Positions 62,101-64,000 of a DNA stretch of 64,000 bases are shown piece after piece (positions within the stretch are counted from its first letter, which is position 1; the number at the start of each line of letters is the position of its first letter). The position numbers were made by a program, and so were the translations under genes. Origin of the DNA: Lentisphaerota bacterium. Its GTDB lineage: Bacteria; Verrucomicrobiota; Kiritimatiellia; UBA8416; JAIOPI01. The notes under the pieces were generated by a model, which saw only the letters and a program-made list of their open reading frames with translations, was not told where the DNA came from and did not search any database. The stretch spans positions 62,001 through 126,000 of the forward strand of contig JAIOPI010000022.1 in assembly GCA_021413965.1 (NCBI GenBank), given 5' to 3'.

Positions 62101-64000
62101 GTGGATGCCTCCGCCATCGCGGGCGATGACTATCTCAAGGCCACGGGACGCCTGACGTGGAGCGCGGGGGACTCCAGCACGCGGTCCATCACCATCCCCA
62201 TCCTGAACGACAGCGTCAGCCAGGGGGACCGCTACTTCGTCTTTCAACTTTCGAATCCTGGCTTCGCCGCCTTCGCCACGTCTGACCGGGAGTCCATCGT
62301 CATCCTCGAAGACGATGCCCTGCCGCCACAAGTGTCCAATGCCAGCGGCGCCACCGATGTTCGGGGCAGTATGGCGCAGTTGAACGGGAAAGTCCTGGCC
62401 GGCATCCCCTACCCGCAGGTCCGGGTGTATTGGGGCACGAGCAATGGCGGCACCACCCCGGCCGCCTGGGGAAGGACTAATCTCATCGGCCAGCAGGCGG
62501 CCGAATTCTCAACGGAAGTGCGCGGCCTGTTGCCCACAACAACGTACTACTACCGCTGCTTCGCCAGCAACGCCGCCGGAAGTGATTGGGCGGACGCCAC
62601 CGCGTCGTTCCAAACCACCGCGGGAAAAGACTATTTTGTCAACGATCGCAATGTGACCAATGATGTCTACTGCTCCGCCCTCGGCACCAATGCCAACAGC
62701 GGCCTGTCCAGTGCCACGCCCAAGGAAGACATCCAAGCTGTCATCGACGCATACGATCTCAATCCGGGCGACACCGTGTTTATCGACACCGGCCTGTACG
62801 TCCTGCCAGACACGCTCATCCTGGATGCCGCTGACACCGGTTCTGCCGGCCTCTCGGCCGACGTCATGTTCCGCGGCTCTCCCCATGCCGACGGCACCAT
62901 CCTGGATCGCGCGGACATCTTCTCCGACGTCATCAACGTGGCATGGGCGGGATCCACGGAAGCTTACCTGACCTTCGCCAAGCTCCAGATCACGGGCGGC
63001 CGGCGCGGTATTCGTGTGCTGGGCGACAGTTCGACCCCCACACGCGGCCTGAAGGTCAGTCAATGCGTCGTGCACGACACCTACGCGGGGTCGGACGGCG
63101 CCGTGAGCCTGCAGTTCTGCGATGACGCGCGCATCGAAAACTCCACCATTTACAACAATGACAATGGCATTTACCTGCGCGACTGCAGCGCGCCCTCCAT
63201 CGTCAGCAATCTCGTCTTCAGCCACACGTTCAGCGGCATTCGCGTCCGCAATTCCAGCGCGCCGACGATTGCCTACAACACGGCCTATGGGCAGAATGAC
63301 GGCATCCTCGTGAGCACCGGCATCGGCGGCGAGCAGGTGCTCTTCAACGCCAGCTACAGCAATGCCAATAACGGGATCAGCGTCACGGGCGATGCCGGCC
63401 TGATCCGCGGCAACCGCGTCTTTGCCAACGACAACGACGGCATCAACCTGGACGGCGGCGGGTTCGAAGTCAGCGGCAATACCGTCTACGGCAACGGGGC
63501 GGAAGGCCTCGACACGTCCGGCGACGGCGGGCTCGTCTGCATCAACAACCTCGTGTATCTCAACACGAATGTGAACGTGAACTTCTACGGGGCGAACAGT
63601 GTGATCCGGTTCGAACATAACACGCTGTACGGCGGCAACGGTATCTACTGGGCCGCGCCCTGGGCTGTTACCAATCGGCATAATATCATCTGGACGACGG
63701 ACCCCGGGCACGTGGGAATCGATGTGCCAAACATCCCTGCCGGCGACGGGGTCATGGTTAGCGACCGCAACTGCCTGTACGCGACCACGGCCGCCAGCGC
63801 GGGCCGCTGGGGCTCCACCGCCTGCTCGAGCCTGCAGGACTGGCAGTCCGTCTCCTGGAAGGATCCCAACAGCCTGGGAGTCGACCCCCTGTTCGCCGAC
63901 AGCACCCGCGGAGATTTCCATTTGCAGTCACGCGCGGGCTCCTACCACGGAGGGCTCTGGAATGTCGACGCGGCCAACTCACCCTGCATCGACGCCGGTG
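59143..64000 (+). CDS. Giant modular secreted protein: Calx-beta, FN3-like and parallel beta-helix (runs off window)
   Basis: An open frame of at least 1,619 codons with no stop before the window end. A long signal peptide (about 1-39) leads to a beta-rich domain, then three FN3-like units whose conserved YYYRCxASN strands lie at about 60590, 61565 and 62540. Between them are four Calx-beta domains, each ending in a D(N/D/E)D calcium motif, at residues about 506-617, 622-728, 834-946 and 949-1060. From about residue 1160 to the end there is a right-handed parallel beta-helix of the NosD/pectate-lyase type, with many NxTxYxN-like rungs. AGGA precedes the ATG. It is probably a surface or secreted polysaccharide-binding or lyase protein; no catalytic residue can be fixed. 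Confidence 0.8.
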   Translation, partial: MQHNHCRPTRSGRCGPPTARNVWVIACALLASLTTVSSAVSVLVPGDVAVTGFNGKGNDNFAFVCLVPLDAGVQLKFDVESAGDITWTVPAGGVAAGTTVVVTNPKDGDTPTSTSVGGTLTKANYNFESAGDALIVYQGATAIFAIETKATAYTPPAGISYADNTVAALQTGASVLNGYYSAGSPHTGVRGQILAAICTAGNWTYSAADPGPVFNAAPYNTGFTISPGTYWSSPVLDGVMFTTPFGTFTKLSTNTNRLANIRTDLNDALSNPTPCYANPGDSLSTSRRWFSVYFTNTVPVGASLTSVKLHIQHQGLAGKSGNFQILISTDKSQSGWYTNGTGSATFTSADIPWTSNEVETVYEAAAVLDTDQKLNNAEFLILNRAASTGQMNFDYITIEAIYQASGQPQVNNEAGASPVLPDSATLNGELTQGSPNPRVLMAWGDNIGGTSTSQWDRVEDLGTIGVGAFARTVNGLLANKTYYYRCYASNSLGEAWAPTNAVFTTTPPVIQFTPTATTQAEATVTLTLNITLNATSAVPVTVTVSPNGGTATAGTDYLFAITNITIPAGRTSTNVTLRLLDDGLNESTETAVLSLSAPVNAVLNDNDSYTLTITDNDALPGLSFANVPYSASEGAASTELTVRLSPASGSSVAVQYQTQNGLALAGSDYIATNGTLNFPPGATQAVLTVALVSDDTPEPVEQFFVNLFSPENAVVTGTNPVAVSIIDDDLSPPRLNNDLGAVPVSSNAATLNGTLESAGGYVTYVRTYYGLADGGTNPAAWANNLFLGTLSQGAFSNRVTGLSTNTAYYYRCAASNQLGLVWATNTVSFFTGPPTVRFTAGSSTNLESVTPMLFPIALSAPPVYGDDVTVSCRRSAGSATEGSDFTFATTTVVIRAGMSSTNFTAYIVNDALDENNERFDIAITSVANARLGAPSALSYVIEDEDPLPLLSFVGSPYSVSESGTSITVRVNLSPVSGRFVDVNYATVDASAIAGDDYLKATGRLTWSAGDSSTRSITIPILNDSVSQGDRYFVFQLSNPGFAAFATSDRESIVILEDDALPPQVSNASGATDVRGSMAQLNGKVLAGIPYPQVRVYWGTSNGGTTPAAWGRTNLIGQQAAEFSTEVRGLLPTTTYYYRCFASNAAGSDWADATASFQTTAGKDYFVNDRNVTNDVYCSALGTNANSGLSSATPKEDIQAVIDAYDLNPGDTVFIDTGLYVLPDTLILDAADTGSAGLSADVMFRGSPHADGTILDRADIFSDVINVAWAGSTEAYLTFAKLQITGGRRGIRVLGDSSTPTRGLKVSQCVVHDTYAGSDGAVSLQFCDDARIENSTIYNNDNGIYLRDCSAPSIVSNLVFSHTFSGIRVRNSSAPTIAYNTAYGQNDGILVSTGIGGEQVLFNASYSNANNGISVTGDAGLIRGNRVFANDNDGINLDGGGFEVSGNTVYGNGAEGLDTSGDGGLVCINNLVYLNTNVNVNFYGANSVIRFEHNTLYGGNGIYWAAPWAVTNRHNIIWTTDPGHVGIDVPNIPAGDGVMVSDRNCLYATTAASAGRWGSTACSSLQDWQSVSWKDPNSLGVDPLFADSTRGDFHLQSRAGSYHGGLWNVDAANSPCIDAG
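60560..62600 (+). repeat. Repeated FN3-like module within the giant protein
   Basis: Three copies of a protein-level repeat, each with a TxYYYRCxASNxxG strand and a following W, at about 60572-60636, 61549-61617 and 62528-62592. They alternate with Calx-beta domains; the gap between repeats is about 980 bases. DNA identity between the copies is moderate, so they diverged some time ago. Confidence 0.7.

Noticed and set aside
62509..63921. A 470-codon minus-strand frame opposite the giant protein
   Set aside because: Its product is low-complexity V/A/D/G-rich with no motif, and the plus strand shows clear Calx-beta and beta-helix domains.
1..64000. CRISPR arrays, tRNA or rRNA genes, insertion sequences
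   Set aside because: No spaced direct repeats, cloverleaf-like segments, transposase frames or terminal inverted repeats were seen; intergenic space is short almost everywhere.

Overview
The window is a gene-dense, GC-rich chromosomal stretch with no rRNA, tRNA, CRISPR array or insertion sequence that I can recognise. Its gene content points to the PVC superphylum, most likely Kiritimatiellota or a related Verrucomicrobiota lineage. The strongest marker is a complete five-gene cluster matching the Akkermansia Amuc_1098-1102 pilus-like genes. A formylglycine sulfatase, glycosidases, two URO-D-like proteins, a DUF1343 protein and secreted proteins with DPDGDG-type calcium repeats fit that lineage. 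The assignment is inference; no rRNA is present to settle it.

Layout. 1-4208: the 5' end of a DEAD-box helicase, an orphan PstS-like binding protein, a GH2 glycosidase and a coupled zinc-ribbon mini-protein. 4338-14742: one long minus-strand operon for a complex-I/Hyf-like membrane complex. It has two HyfB-like subunits, HyfC, HyfE, HyfF, a NuoC-NuoD-like catalytic subunit and a ferredoxin-NuoB fusion, and its first gene is a HTH-PTS EIIA fusion. The catalytic subunit lacks the NiFe ligand cysteines, so this looks like an energy-converting-hydrogenase-related (Ehr-type) complex. 14973-20801: a DprA-like protein and a polysaccharide group (sulfatase, GH42/GH151-like fucosidase candidate, CE15 glucuronoyl esterase). 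20828-29927: an envelope region. A lytic transglycosylase diverges from a tightly coupled operon of HtrA protease, catalytically dead HtrA paralogue, membrane-anchored coiled-coil protein, NamZ muramidase, fused MurU-AmgK kinase/uridylyltransferase, small lipoprotein and membrane protein.

29965-43931: mixed metabolism. It holds CoaB, a GATase-like protein with a ceramidase-like protein, two URO-D-like proteins, a GH1 glucosidase, an acyl-CoA dehydrogenase, UspA, an alpha/beta hydrolase, an MGMT-exported PCMT-acylphosphatase operon, PNP and a CCA-adding-type enzyme. 43990-49301: coaE-rho-tig-clpP-clpX behind a near-consensus promoter. 49501-57231: the Amuc_1102-1098-type pilus operon, ending in a large secretin. 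57625-64000: two secreted proteins, the second a modular protein of at least 1,619 residues (Calx-beta, FN3-like, parallel beta-helix) that runs off the window.

Functional threads. The lytic transglycosylase, NamZ and MurU-AmgK fusion together describe breakdown of peptidoglycan and return of free MurNAc to UDP-MurNAc. The Ehr-like operon likely couples ferredoxin-level redox chemistry to ion movement, possibly under control of the EIIA-linked DNA-binding protein. Promoters read by eye are sigma70-like, usually TTG-N3 then 17 bases then TA-N3-T.
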